A stretch of 60,618 nucleotides of DNA from an uncultured Paracoccaceae bacterium (GCA_958439195.1 OY288165.1:1-60618), one strand, 5' to 3'; positions 17,314 through 25,436 are shown, numbered from the stretch's first letter. Notes: generated by a model from the sequence alone, not told the origin. A program made the numbers and translations.

Positions 17314-17778
17314 CTAGCCCTGCGCCTTGTCCATCACGAACAATTCCAGCCGCTGCTTGAACTTTGTTCCGTCCTGCGCCTCGGCCTCGACAACCAGCAT
17401 CCACTTGCCCCAGTCCAGCGCCACATCCGCCTGCCACACCCCGGCAGCCCGTTCAAACGCCGGGCGCACATCCTGCCGCGATTCCGTCGGCCGCCCCACC
17501 AGCACGTCCAGCGACTGCATCGCAGCCGGCAACCCATCGGCATCCGTTACCGCCAGCGTCAACCGCCCATCGGCATAATCCGTCGCCACCGTCCAGCCCA
17601 GCGCCTTTTGCGCGCGTCGGTCGGCATCAAAGGTCTGGCTCGCCACATAGCCATTGGCCACTTCCAAACCGGGGAATGTGCTGATCGCCTGCCAGGCCAT
17701 CAGAAGGTTCACCCCGATGATCACGCCAAAAGCGCCCACCGCGATCCCCAACACATGCTTGCCCTTCAGTTCCGCCAT
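17314..17778 (-). CDS. ccoH: cbb3 oxidase assembly protein CcoH (FixH family)
   Basis: A membrane-anchored protein of about 154 residues required for stability of the cbb3 oxidase. One N-terminal membrane segment (VLGIAVGAFGVIIGVNLLMAW) precedes a periplasmic immunoglobulin-like FixH domain with the pattern SQTFDADRRAQKALGW and GVWQADVALDWGKW. The start could be ATG at 17778 or the GTG immediately before it (17781). The gene begins directly after the ccoG stop, so translation is coupled. Confidence 0.92.
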   Translation of the reverse strand: MAELKGKHVLGIAVGAFGVIIGVNLLMAWQAISTFPGLEVANGYVASQTFDADRRAQKALGWTVATDYADGRLTLAVTDADGLPAAMQSLDVLVGRPTESRQDVRPAFERAAGVWQADVALDWGKWMLVVEAEAQDGTKFKQRLELFVMDKAQG

Positions 17779-17781
17779 CAC

Positions 17782-19212
17782 TCACTGCCCCCGTCCGTTG
17801 AACACGGTATCATGATGCACCCGTGCCGTCCCCCGCGTATCGGCAACCCACATGCGCAGGTCGGTCCGGTCACTTATCGCCGCCTCTGATCCCGGTGCCG
17901 CCTCGATGTAAACGCGCTGCTGCAACGTCTCATTCGCAGGCACCCGCACCAGCGCATCCTCGCTGCCTTCCAACCGCAGAACCAGCCCCGCCTCTGATGT
18001 CACCGACACCGAAAACAGCCCATCATCCCCCGTCTTGTTGCGCAACCGCAGGTCATAGGTGTTGCGGATCGTCCCATCCGACAGCGTCACAAAGGTCGGG
18101 TTGCGCACAGGCGATACGTTCACATCAATATCCGACCGCATGAACAACGCCACCACCAGCCCAACCCCGACCCCGGCCCAAAGCACGGTGTAAAACATCG
18201 TCCGCACACGGAACACATGGCTCCACACCGATTTCGGCGCCTGCCCCGCCTTCTCACGCACCTCATCGGTCAGCGCCATATACCCGATCAGGTCGCGCGG
18301 CTTGCCGATCTTGTCCATCGTGTCATTGCAGGCGTCGATGCACAGCCCACAGGTGATGCAGGCCATCTGCTGCCCGTCACGAATGTCGATACCCATCGGG
18401 CAGACGTTCACGCAGGCCATGCAGTCGATGCAATCGCCCTGACCCGCAGCAACCTCACCCTTATGCAGCTTGCCCCGCGGCTCGCCCCGCCATTCGCGGT
18501 AGGCGATCGTCAGCGTATCCTCATCCATCATCGCCGCCTGAATCCGCGGCCAGGGGCAGGCATAGATGCAGATCTGTTCCCGCGCGAAGCCGCCAAAGAC
18601 AAAGGTCGTCAGCGTCAGGATCAGCATGGTCAGATAGGCAATCGGATGGGCGGTCCCCTGCACCAGATCCACCGCCAGCGTCGGCGCATCGGTGAAATAG
18701 AAAATCCACGCCCCGCCCGTCGCCAACCCGATCAACAGCCAGATCGTCCACTTCACCGCGCGCTTGCGAATCTTCTCGCCATTCCAGCCCTGCCGATGCA
18801 GGCGAATGCGCGCGTTGCGATCCCCCTCCACCCAGCGTTCGACAAGGATATACAGGTCCGTCCACACCGTTTGCGGGCAGGCATAGCCGCACCACACCCG
18901 CCCCGCCGCGCTGGTGAACAAAAACAGCCCCAGCCCCGCCATGATCAGCAATCCGGCCACGAAATAAAACTCATGCGGCCAGATCTCGATCATGAAGAAA
19001 AAGAATCGCCGCCCCGCCATATCGATCAGCACCGCCTGATCCGGCAGGTTCGGCCCCCGGTCCCATCGCAGCCAGGGCGTGATGTAATAGATCCCCAGCG
19101 TCACAGCCATGATCCACCATTTCATGGTGCGGAATGCGCCCTTTACCCGGCGCGGAAAGATTGGCTCGCGCGCGGCATACAGGCTTGGTGGTTCGACGTC
19201 TGGGCTGGTCAC
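17782..19212 (-). CDS. ccoG: cbb3 oxidase accessory protein CcoG (RdxA/FixG ferredoxin-like, membrane)
   Basis: A membrane protein with two 4Fe-4S motifs (CIDCMACVNVCP and CITCGLCIDAC); in other proteobacteria CcoG reduces Cu(II) for the cbb3 oxidase. There are about five hydrophobic segments, the conserved WCGYACPQTVW and CIYACPWPRIQ blocks, and a C-terminal immunoglobulin-like domain. The open frame reaches 19431, but I choose the GTG at 19212: GGGAGAG lies upstream, the protein then starts shortly before the conserved LYAAREPIFPRRV, and the FNR box at 19268-19281 would otherwise lie inside the gene. Length then is 476 residues, as usual. Confidence 0.95.
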   Translation of the reverse strand: MTSPDVEPPSLYAAREPIFPRRVKGAFRTMKWWIMAVTLGIYYITPWLRWDRGPNLPDQAVLIDMAGRRFFFFMIEIWPHEFYFVAGLLIMAGLGLFLFTSAAGRVWCGYACPQTVWTDLYILVERWVEGDRNARIRLHRQGWNGEKIRKRAVKWTIWLLIGLATGGAWIFYFTDAPTLAVDLVQGTAHPIAYLTMLILTLTTFVFGGFAREQICIYACPWPRIQAAMMDEDTLTIAYREWRGEPRGKLHKGEVAAGQGDCIDCMACVNVCPMGIDIRDGQQMACITCGLCIDACNDTMDKIGKPRDLIGYMALTDEVREKAGQAPKSVWSHVFRVRTMFYTVLWAGVGVGLVVALFMRSDIDVNVSPVRNPTFVTLSDGTIRNTYDLRLRNKTGDDGLFSVSVTSEAGLVLRLEGSEDALVRVPANETLQQRVYIEAAPGSEAAISDRTDLRMWVADTRGTARVHHDTVFNGRGQ

Positions 19213-19240
19213 GGAACTCTCCCGGTCTTCGGATGCCTCG

Positions 19241-19281
19241 GTATCCTGCACCATGGCCTGTCGCACCTTGACATGCATCAA
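19241..19281 (-). promoter_or_regulatory. FNR box and -10 element of the ccoGHIS promoter
   Basis: TTGACATGCATCAA at 19268-19281 matches TTGAY-N4-ATCAA. With the box centre at 41.5 from the start of transcription, the start falls near 19233. GGATAC at 19241-19246 (minus strand) is at the right place for a -10 element and leaves a leader of about 21 nt before the GTG at 19212. The geometry is that of a class II FNR-activated promoter. Confidence 0.8.
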
Positions 19282-19371
19282 TCCATCATCCGCGATGCAC
19301 CTTTGTCGCAGGTCCATCGGCACTGTGACAAAGGTCCAAGAATTTTCCCCTAAAATTTTTCGCCCCGCAGC

Positions 19372-19399
19372 CCAAAAGTTTTTCCGGAAAAATTTTCGG
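19372..19399. repeat. AT-rich 28-nt near-palindrome
   Basis: The sequence is centred on CCGG at 19384-19387, with arms of A and T runs (GTTTTTCC and GGAAAAATT). Related runs (AATTTT, AAAATT) occur just to its left. This is strikingly AT-rich for the region. It may be a binding site or a transcript-end hairpin. Confidence 0.55.
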
Positions 19400-19501
19400 G
19401 CATGGCTCAGCACGTCCCCCACCGCGCCCAATCACTGCTGCGTGATCGCCCGTAACGCCGTGCGCCCGCGCGCGTAGGGACGGGTCAGACATCACAGGCC
19501 G

Positions 19502-19543
19502 CCCCAACCTGAACGCTTTGCCCCCCAACCTGAACGCTTTGCC
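19502..19543 (+). repeat. Perfect tandem duplication, 2 x 21 bp
   Basis: Two adjacent identical 21-bp units (19502-19522 and 19523-19543) start CCCCAACC and end CTTTGCC. They end 18 nt before the ccdA start and could change its promoter or leader. Probably a recent slippage or duplication event. Confidence 0.85.
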
Positions 19544-19561
19544 ACGGAAACACCCACCACC

Positions 19562-20278
19562 ATGCTGCAACTCCTCCTTGCCTATGGCGCTGGCCTCCTG
19601 ACGCTGATCAACCCCTGCGTCCTGCCGGTGCTGCCCATCGTCCTTGCCTCGGCGCTGTCTGCCGACCGACGCGCGCCGCTGCGCCTTGCCCTGGGGATGA
19701 GCCTGTCCTTCGTCGTTCTGGGGGTCGGCCTGTCCGCCGCGGGATCAAGCCTGGGTATCTCGCCTGAACGTGCGGCACAGGGGGCGGCCCTTCTGATGGC
19801 GGGCTTTGGCCTGTTCATGCTGGTGCCCAGCCTGTCGGCCGGGTTCGCCACCGCCACAGCGGGCCTTGCCGCCCGCGCCGATCAATCCATTCGCACTGAT
19901 TGGACCGCCACGCCCACAGGTCAAATTCTTGGCGGTCTCCTCCTCGGCGCGGTCTGGAGCCCCTGCATCGGCCCCACCCTTGGCGCGGCCATTTCGCTCG
20001 CGGCGCAGCGCAGCGATCTGCTCGGCGCAACCTTTGTCATGACCGCCTTCGCCGCCGGGGTCTCCACCCTGATCCTCGCGCTGGCCTATGGCACCAAATC
20101 CCGGCTTCAGGCGCGCAAGGCGCTTCTGGCGCGGCTGGCCCCCAAGGCCAAACCGATCCTTGGAACAGCTTTCCTCGCCGTTGGCCTGTTTCTCTGGTTC
20201 GGCCTCAACCACCCGGTCGAGGCGTGGCTGCTCGACACGCTCCCCCCTTGGCTGACCGATCTATCGGTCGCCCTCTGA
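19562..20278 (+). CDS. ccdA: CcdA-type transmembrane thiol-disulfide transporter
   Basis: A 238-residue inner-membrane protein that carries reducing equivalents from cytoplasmic thioredoxin to the periplasm. It has six hydrophobic segments; the redox cysteines are in INPCVLPVLP (first segment) and WSPCIGPTLG (fourth), the family hallmark. It is followed after 26 nt by an exported thioredoxin, its likely partner. Sitting between the two halves of the cco cluster, it probably serves cytochrome c maturation or copper-site assembly. That role is inferred from position. Confidence 0.92.
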   Translation: MLQLLLAYGAGLLTLINPCVLPVLPIVLASALSADRRAPLRLALGMSLSFVVLGVGLSAAGSSLGISPERAAQGAALLMAGFGLFMLVPSLSAGFATATAGLAARADQSIRTDWTATPTGQILGGLLLGAVWSPCIGPTLGAAISLAAQRSDLLGATFVMTAFAAGVSTLILALAYGTKSRLQARKALLARLAPKAKPILGTAFLAVGLFLWFGLNHPVEAWLLDTLPPWLTDLSVAL

Positions 20279-20304
20279 TCCGTCACACACGAAAGGACCA
20301 CCCC

Positions 20305-20724
20305 ATGATCACCCGCCGCACGCTTCTCGCCTCAAGCGCCGCCCTGCTTGCCCTGCCGCTGGCAGCACAGGCCGAAATGGCCAAATTGTTCTACACCCCC
20401 GGCATGGCCGAAAAGGACATGGCCGATGGCCGCGTGATCCTGCTGGATTTCTGGGCCAGTTGGTGTTCCACCTGCCGCGCACAGGTTCGGGTGATGGATG
20501 AACTGCGCGCTGAAAACCCGGCCTATGACGCCGCCATCCGCTTCATCACCGTGGATTGGGATGAATATGGCGAAGGCGATCTGGCCCGCAGCCTGAATAT
20601 CCCACGCCGGTCCACGCTGGTGCTGCTCAAGGGGAAAACCGAACTCGGCCGCACGGTTGCAGGCACCTCGCGGGATGAAATCAAGGCCCTGCTGGATGCA
20701 GGCCTTGCCGCCGCTGGCGCGTGA
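20305..20724 (+). CDS. Exported thioredoxin-like protein
   Basis: A 139-residue thioredoxin-fold protein with a signal peptide (MITRRTLLASSAALLALPLA) that contains a twin arginine and may be Tat-type. The active site is WCSTC (Cys54 and Cys57) in LLDFWASWC; IPRRSTLVLLKG replaces the usual cis-Pro block. It is more like the C-terminal domain of DsbD than CcmG. Predicted to be reduced by the CcdA protein encoded 26 nt upstream. GAAAGGA precedes the start. The substrate is unknown; CcoN/CcoO/CcoP assembly proteins are candidates. Confidence 0.88.
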   Translation: MITRRTLLASSAALLALPLAAQAEMAKLFYTPGMAEKDMADGRVILLDFWASWCSTCRAQVRVMDELRAENPAYDAAIRFITVDWDEYGEGDLARSLNIPRRSTLVLLKGKTELGRTVAGTSRDEIKALLDAGLAAAGA

Positions 20725-20732
20725 CAAACGAA

Positions 20733-20760
20733 AAAGGCGGGGTCAATCGACCCCGCCTTT
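20733..20760. terminator. Bidirectional intrinsic terminator between the thioredoxin gene and ccoP
   Basis: A perfect 12-bp stem (AAAGGCGGGGTC with its complement) around a 4-nt loop. On the minus strand it is followed by five T, on the plus strand by three T. It lies in the 59-nt convergent spacer and suits both directions, best for ccoNOQP. Confidence 0.85.
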
Positions 20761-20783
20761 CCCGACATCCGTCTGCGATCAAA

Positions 20784-21665
20784 TCACTCGCCGCCGCCAC
20801 GCGAATGGACATAGGCCGCCACGGCGCGAATCTCATCTTCGGTCAACCGCCCGGTCCAACCCGGCATCACGCCAAAACGGGCATAAACGACGGTTTCCTT
20901 GATCTTCTCCCGGCTGCCACCATAGAGCCAGATCGCATCGTTCAGGCGCGGCGCCCCCTGCGTGGGATCACCCTCGCCCGCCTCCATGTGGCAGGCGGCG
21001 CAGTTGTCGGCAAACAGCGTTGCACCTTCCGTAGCCAAGGCCGCATCATGCTCTTGGCCCGAAATAGCCAGCACATGTTCCACCACCGCGTCGATCTGCG
21101 CCGGTTCCAGCAATTGGTCCGCACCAAAGGCCGGCATCTGCGAATAGCGCGCATCCGGATCAGTCGTGTTGCGGATGCCGTGGCTGATGGTCAGATGAAT
21201 ATCCGCGATCGTCCCGCCCCACAGCCAATCATCATCCAGCAGGTTGGGATATCCCTTCCCCTCCACCCCCGCCGCGCCCGACCCGTGGCAGGTCGAACAA
21301 TTGGTGCGAAACACCGATGCCCCCGCCGGTTCGGCATAGGCCATCAGCGCCTGATCCGTCGGGATCGTCTCCAGCGGTGCGGCGATCAGGGCGGCCTTGA
21401 TCTCGGCATTGGCCGCATCAAAGCGCGCGATTTCATCCACCACATCGGCCCGCGTCGACGCCCCGAGCACCCCCGGCGTCGCCCCGTTGATCAGGGGCCA
21501 GGCCGGATAGGCAATCATGTAGCCCACCGCCCACAGGATCGTTGCGTAGAACGTCCACACCCACCAGCGCGGCATCGGGTTGTTCAACTCCTCGATGCCA
21601 TCCCAGCTATGCCCTGTCGTTCCGACCGGCTCGCTTGGTTTTTTCGTCACTTGCTTGGCGCACAT
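20784..21665 (-). CDS. ccoP: cbb3 cytochrome c oxidase subunit III, dihaem CcoP
   Basis: A 293-residue membrane-anchored dihaem cytochrome c that passes electrons into the cbb3 oxidase. One N-terminal membrane segment (residues about 35-55) is preceded by DGIEELNNPMPRWW, typical of CcoP. Haem attachment sites are CSTCH at 123-127 and CAACH at 222-226; axial methionines are likely in YSQMPAFG and FGVMPGW. It is the last gene of ccoNOQP and starts 3 nt after ccoQ. Confidence 0.98.
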   Translation of the reverse strand: MCAKQVTKKPSEPVGTTGHSWDGIEELNNPMPRWWVWTFYATILWAVGYMIAYPAWPLINGATPGVLGASTRADVVDEIARFDAANAEIKAALIAAPLETIPTDQALMAYAEPAGASVFRTNCSTCHGSGAAGVEGKGYPNLLDDDWLWGGTIADIHLTISHGIRNTTDPDARYSQMPAFGADQLLEPAQIDAVVEHVLAISGQEHDAALATEGATLFADNCAACHMEAGEGDPTQGAPRLNDAIWLYGGSREKIKETVVYARFGVMPGWTGRLTEDEIRAVAAYVHSRGGGE

Positions 21666-21668
21666 CTC

Positions 21669-21890
21669 TCACGCCTCCTTCTGGTTGCGGGCTGGCTGGC
21701 TGCTGGCAGGGGCGCGATCCGCATCGCCAGCCGGTTTCGTGTCATGGCGAAAGATCGACGCCGCTGCCGCGTCATGCATCGGCTTGCTGCCCGGCCGGAA
21801 CGCCCAGATCACCACGCCCACAAAGATCATCGTCAGCGCCACCAGCGCCCAACTGTCCGCGAATTCCCTTAGAAAGCTGTAGGTTTCCAT
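21669..21890 (-). CDS. ccoQ: cbb3 oxidase small subunit CcoQ
   Basis: A 73-residue membrane protein that stabilises the cbb3 complex. It reads METYSFLREFADSWALVAL, a single membrane segment with FVGVVIWAFRPGSK, the family signature. The C-terminal tail is longer and more polar than usual (DADRAPASSQPARNQKEA). The start is ATG at 21890, because an upstream extension would overlap the ccoO end. Confidence 0.92.
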   Translation of the reverse strand: METYSFLREFADSWALVALTMIFVGVVIWAFRPGSKPMHDAAAASIFRHDTKPAGDADRAPASSQPARNQKEA

Positions 21891-21900
21891 CGCGGCCCCC

Positions 21901-22626
21901 TTACCGGCTTGCATCCGGGGTAAAGGTCGAAAAATCGACCATCGTCCCCAGAACCTGCAAATAGGCGATCAGCGCGTCCATCTCGGTCAATTGCGGTTGC
22001 CCGTCAAAGTTCGACACGTTCGCCTTGGCATAGCGTTCCTGCAACCCGGTGTAATCGCTGTTCGGGTCGGCCTGCGCCTTGAAATCCGCCACCGCGTTTT
22101 CCATCATCGCATCATCATAGGGCACGCCGACAAAGCGATGCGTGGCCATGATCCCTTCGATATAGCGCCCGTCCAGTTCCGCGTTCAGCAGATAGCCGTA
22201 TTTCGGCATCACCGATTCCGGCACCACAGATTGCGGGTCGGTCAGGTGATCCACATGCCAGGCATCGGAATACCGCCCGCCCACCCGCGCCAGATCCGGC
22301 CCGGTGCGTTTTGACCCCCACTGGAACGGGCGATCATACATCGATTCCGCCGCCAGCGAATAATGGCCATAGCGTTCCACCTCATCGCGCATCGGGCGGA
22401 TCATCTGGCTGTGGCACACATAGCACCCCTCGCGGATATAGATATCCCGCCCCGCCAGCTCCAGCGGGCTATAGGGCCGCACCCCTTCGACCTTTTCGAT
22501 CGTGTTCTCCAGATAGAACAGCGGCACGATCTGCACGATCCCCCCGATGCTCACCACCAGAAGCGACAGCACCAGAAGCAGGGTCGCATGGGTTTCAATC
22601 GCTTTATGCTTGTCAAGAAAAGCCAT
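21901..22626 (-). CDS. ccoO: cbb3 cytochrome c oxidase subunit II, CcoO
   Basis: A 241-residue monohaem membrane cytochrome c of the cbb3 oxidase. One N-terminal membrane segment (about residues 15-35) and the haem site CYVCH (68-72) followed by SQMIRP; the C-terminal half has the conserved VGVPYDD block. It begins 14 nt after ccoN. Confidence 0.98.
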   Translation of the reverse strand: MAFLDKHKAIETHATLLLVLSLLVVSIGGIVQIVPLFYLENTIEKVEGVRPYSPLELAGRDIYIREGCYVCHSQMIRPMRDEVERYGHYSLAAESMYDRPFQWGSKRTGPDLARVGGRYSDAWHVDHLTDPQSVVPESVMPKYGYLLNAELDGRYIEGIMATHRFVGVPYDDAMMENAVADFKAQADPNSDYTGLQERYAKANVSNFDGQPQLTEMDALIAYLQVLGTMVDFSTFTPDASR

Positions 22627-22640
22627 CTCTCATGCCCCCC

Positions 22641-24245
22641 TTACTCGGCCGGAACGAAGTTGTTGGCGTTGACGGGCGCCCTCGCAGGCTGCGCCCGCAC
22701 CGTCATCCACAGGTTATAGGCCATGATCAGCGCGCCCGTCAGGAACATCGCCCCGCCCAGACCCCGCACCACATACATCGGGAACTTTGCGGCCACCGTG
22801 TCGGCAAAGGCGTTCACCAGGAACCCGTTCGCATCCACCTCGCGCCACATCAGCCCTTCCATGATGCCGGTCACCCACATTGACGACGCGTAAAGAACGA
22901 TCCCGATCGTCGCCAACCAGAAGTGCCACGACACCAGCTTCAGGCTGTATAGCCCCTCGCGGTTCCAAAGACGCGGCGTCAGGAAATACAGCGCGCCAAA
23001 GGTGATCATCCCATTCCATCCCAGCGCACCGGAATGCACGTGGCCGATGGTCCAGTCGGTGTAATGGCTCAGCGAGTTCACGGCCTTGATGCTCATCATC
23101 GGGCCTTCAAAGGTGGACATGCCGTAGAAACCGACCGACACCACCATCATACGGATGATCGGATCGGTGCGCAGCTTGTCCCACGCCCCCGACAGCGTCA
23201 TCAGCCCGTTGATCATGCCCCCCCAGCTTGGCATCCACAGCATGATCGAAAACGTCATGCCCAGCGTCGATGCCCAATCCGGCAACGCGGTGTAATGCAA
23301 ATGGTGCGGACCGGCCCAGATATACAGGAAGATCAGCGCCCAGAAGTGGATGATCGACAGCTTATAGGAAAACACCGGCCGCTCGGCCTGTTTGGGGATG
23401 AAGTAATACATCATCCCCAGGAACCCGGCGGTCAGGAAAAAGCCCACCGCGTTATGCCCATACCACCACTGGATCATCGCATCCTGCACGCCCGCCGTGA
23501 CCTGCACGGATTGCGACGAAAAGATCGACACCGGGATCGCCAGGTTATTGCCGACATGCAGCATCGCAATCGTCACGATAAACGCCAGCAGGAACCAGTT
23601 CGCCACATAGATGTGCGGCTCTTTGCGGTTGATCAGCGTGCCCATGAACACGGCCAGGAACGACAGCCAGACCACCACGATCCACCAGTCGATATACCAC
23701 ACCGTTTCGGCATATTCCTTGGATTGCGTGCCGCCCAGAACATAGCTCGTCGCCGCCAGCACGATCATCAACTGCCAGCCCCAGAACACGAACCAGGCCA
23801 GGTTTCCGCCCCACAGCCGCACCGCGCTCGTGCGCTGCACGATGTAAAACGACGACATGATCAGGGCATTGCCCCCAAAGGCAAAGATCACCGCACTGGT
23901 GTGCAGCGGCCGCAACCGGCCAAAGTTCAAAATCCCCTGCGCCCATTCAAAGTTCAGCGCCGGAAACGCAAGCTGAAAGGCGATCCACACACCCACCAGA
24001 AACCCAACCACGCCCCAGAATGTCGTGGCAATCACGCCCGCGCGCACCACCCCGTCCATATATTCGTTCGGCGTGGCCCGCTTCGGCTCGTCCATCGTGC
24101 GCAGCGTCCACATGAATGTCAGGCCCGCCGCCAGCATCACCACCAGCGCATTGACCTGATAGGCAAGGTCGTGTGCGTAATTGGTGGCAATCGCGGCCAA
24201 TACCGCAATCACCCCCAGCACGACCAATTTCGTGTAATCCCACAT
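22641..24245 (-). CDS. ccoN: cbb3 cytochrome c oxidase catalytic subunit I, CcoN
   Basis: A 534-residue haem-copper oxidase with about 12 membrane segments holding haem b and the haem b3-CuB centre that reduces oxygen at very low concentration while pumping protons. Recognised by WWYGHNAVGFFLTAGFLGM, AGPHHLHYTALPDWA and IGHVHSGALGWNG, which hold the CuB and haem histidines. AAGGGA precedes the start. First gene of ccoNOQP, with an FNR box about 110 nt upstream. Confidence 0.99.
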   Translation of the reverse strand: MWDYTKLVVLGVIAVLAAIATNYAHDLAYQVNALVVMLAAGLTFMWTLRTMDEPKRATPNEYMDGVVRAGVIATTFWGVVGFLVGVWIAFQLAFPALNFEWAQGILNFGRLRPLHTSAVIFAFGGNALIMSSFYIVQRTSAVRLWGGNLAWFVFWGWQLMIVLAATSYVLGGTQSKEYAETVWYIDWWIVVVWLSFLAVFMGTLINRKEPHIYVANWFLLAFIVTIAMLHVGNNLAIPVSIFSSQSVQVTAGVQDAMIQWWYGHNAVGFFLTAGFLGMMYYFIPKQAERPVFSYKLSIIHFWALIFLYIWAGPHHLHYTALPDWASTLGMTFSIMLWMPSWGGMINGLMTLSGAWDKLRTDPIIRMMVVSVGFYGMSTFEGPMMSIKAVNSLSHYTDWTIGHVHSGALGWNGMITFGALYFLTPRLWNREGLYSLKLVSWHFWLATIGIVLYASSMWVTGIMEGLMWREVDANGFLVNAFADTVAAKFPMYVVRGLGGAMFLTGALIMAYNLWMTVRAQPARAPVNANNFVPAE

Positions 24246-24349
24246 TTCGCGTCCCTTCGTCTCTTGGCCTCGTCCGATCCGGCCTGTGACCGGCACCAAA
24301 GGGCCTCTTGCGACAGGTCCGCTTGTGCAGCGGCCTGCCTTGTATTGCC

Positions 24350-24363
24350 TTGATCCATATCAA
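24350..24363 (-). promoter_or_regulatory. FNR box, assigned to ccoN
   Basis: TTGATCCATATCAA is a perfect match to TTGAT-N4-ATCAA. Its centre is 111 nt from the ccoN start; a start of transcription 41.5 nt away would be near 24315, leaving a 70-nt leader. I see no convincing -10 element on the minus strand, so assignment to ccoN rather than uspA rests on distance. Confidence 0.8.
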
Positions 24364-24381
24364 CCATCTCTGCGCCCCACC

Positions 24382-24420
24382 TTGACCTCTGTCAAAGCAA
24401 ACCCGCCCACGCGGCATTAT
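24382..24420 (+). promoter_or_regulatory. Second FNR box with -10 element, uspA promoter
   Basis: TTGACCTCTGTCAA at 24382-24395 is a perfect inverted repeat of the FNR half-site. CATTAT at 24415-24420 is a -10 element, so transcription starts near 24430, exactly 41.5 from the box centre. This gives a leader of about 22 nt with AAAGGAGG. This is the geometry of a class II FNR promoter. Confidence 0.8.
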
Positions 24421-24451
24421 GTCTTGTCCATCCCATGAAAGGAGGCATCTC

Positions 24452-25300
24452 ATGGCCTACAAGACCCTGCTCACCGTCGTCACCCGCCCCGACCGCGCCG
24501 AACTCGCCATCTCTGGCGCGGCGGTGCTGGCAGCCGCCCATGACGCCCATCTCGATATTCTCGCCCTTGGTGTCGATCAGACGCAGGTCGGCTATTCCTA
24601 CGTCGGGTCGGGGGCCGTCATCCTGCAAGCCGCGCTCGACCGCGCCGAACAGGATGCACGCGACATTGAAAAGGCCGCGCGCAAGGCTCTTGCCGGTCAG
24701 GATCCCACCCTGCGCTCCACGCTCGAGGCGGCGATCACGCAGCTTGGAACGCTGACTGAACTGGTGGCGCAACGTGCGCGTTTTGCCGATCTGGTGGTCC
24801 TGCCACAGCCTTATGGCGGGGGTCAGGGGGCCGATTCCGAAGCCGTCGTCGAATCCGCCCTGTTCGAAGGCCACGCCCCGGTGCTTGTGCTGCCCGAAAC
24901 GGGGGCCGCCAGCGCCGCCAACCCCCGCCGCATCGTCATCGCATGGAACCAAAGCGCCGAGGCGATGACCGCCATCCGCAAGGCGCTGCCGATTCTGAAA
25001 AAGGCCGATCTGGTGAACATCGCCGTGATCGACCCGCCGAAACACGGCGCCGAACGGTCCGATCCGGGCGGGATGCTGTGCCAGATGCTCGTGCGCCACG
25101 GCGTCAAGGCCGAGGTGTCGGTGCTTGCCCGCACCCTTCCCCGCGTGTCCGACGTGCTGGCCCGCCATGTCCGCGACATCAACGCCGACCTGCTGGTGAT
25201 GGGCGCCTACGGCCATTCCCGCTTCCGCGAGGCAATTCTGGGCGGCTCAACCCGCAACATGCTGGAACAGGCCGAAGTGCCGGTCCTCATGGCGCGCTGA
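24452..25300 (+). CDS. Universal stress protein, tandem USP domains
   Basis: A 282-residue cytoplasmic protein made of two UspA folds, one covering roughly residues 1-145, the other starting at RRIVIAWNQSAEA. The second has the ATP-binding signature MGAYGHSRFREAILGGSTRN; the first lacks it. In Rhodobacter relatives this gene sits between fnrL and ccoN as here. It is likely induced by FnrL at low oxygen (see the box upstream) and may act in survival under anaerobiosis. Strong ribosome binding site. Confidence 0.95.
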   Translation: MAYKTLLTVVTRPDRAELAISGAAVLAAAHDAHLDILALGVDQTQVGYSYVGSGAVILQAALDRAEQDARDIEKAARKALAGQDPTLRSTLEAAITQLGTLTELVAQRARFADLVVLPQPYGGGQGADSEAVVESALFEGHAPVLVLPETGAASAANPRRIVIAWNQSAEAMTAIRKALPILKKADLVNIAVIDPPKHGAERSDPGGMLCQMLVRHGVKAEVSVLARTLPRVSDVLARHVRDINADLLVMGAYGHSRFREAILGGSTRNMLEQAEVPVLMAR

Positions 25301-25314
25301 ATGGCGCGCTGACA

Positions 25315-25351
25315 GACCGGGGCGAAGGATGGCGCAACCTTCGCCCCGGTC
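25315..25351 (+). terminator. Terminator of the universal stress protein gene
   Basis: A 14-bp perfect stem (GACCGGGGCGAAGG at 25315-25328 and its complement at 25338-25351) around a 9-nt loop, followed by a short T run. It starts 15 nt after the stop codon. Confidence 0.75.
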
Positions 25352-25436
25352 TTTGCCGGCGCCACCGCAGTCTTGGGCTGCGGCGCGCCAAAGCACCCTT
25401 AACCACAATTTCGCACCGCTCTCTGCCGGAATTTGT

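Larger units (their letters stand above)
19213..19561. other. Divergent spacer between ccoG and ccdA
   Basis: This 349-nt region has no gene that I can support. From left to right it holds a candidate ccoG promoter with an FNR box, an AT-rich stretch with a long palindrome and related A/T runs (19330-19400), and a perfect tandem duplication next to the ccdA start. The open frame running left through it is an upstream extension of ccoG and is not expected to be translated. Confidence 0.7.

Noticed and set aside
19213..19431. N-terminal extension of ccoG to 19431
   Set aside because: It would contain the FNR box and does not resemble CcoG N-termini; the GTG at 19212 has a better ribosome binding site.
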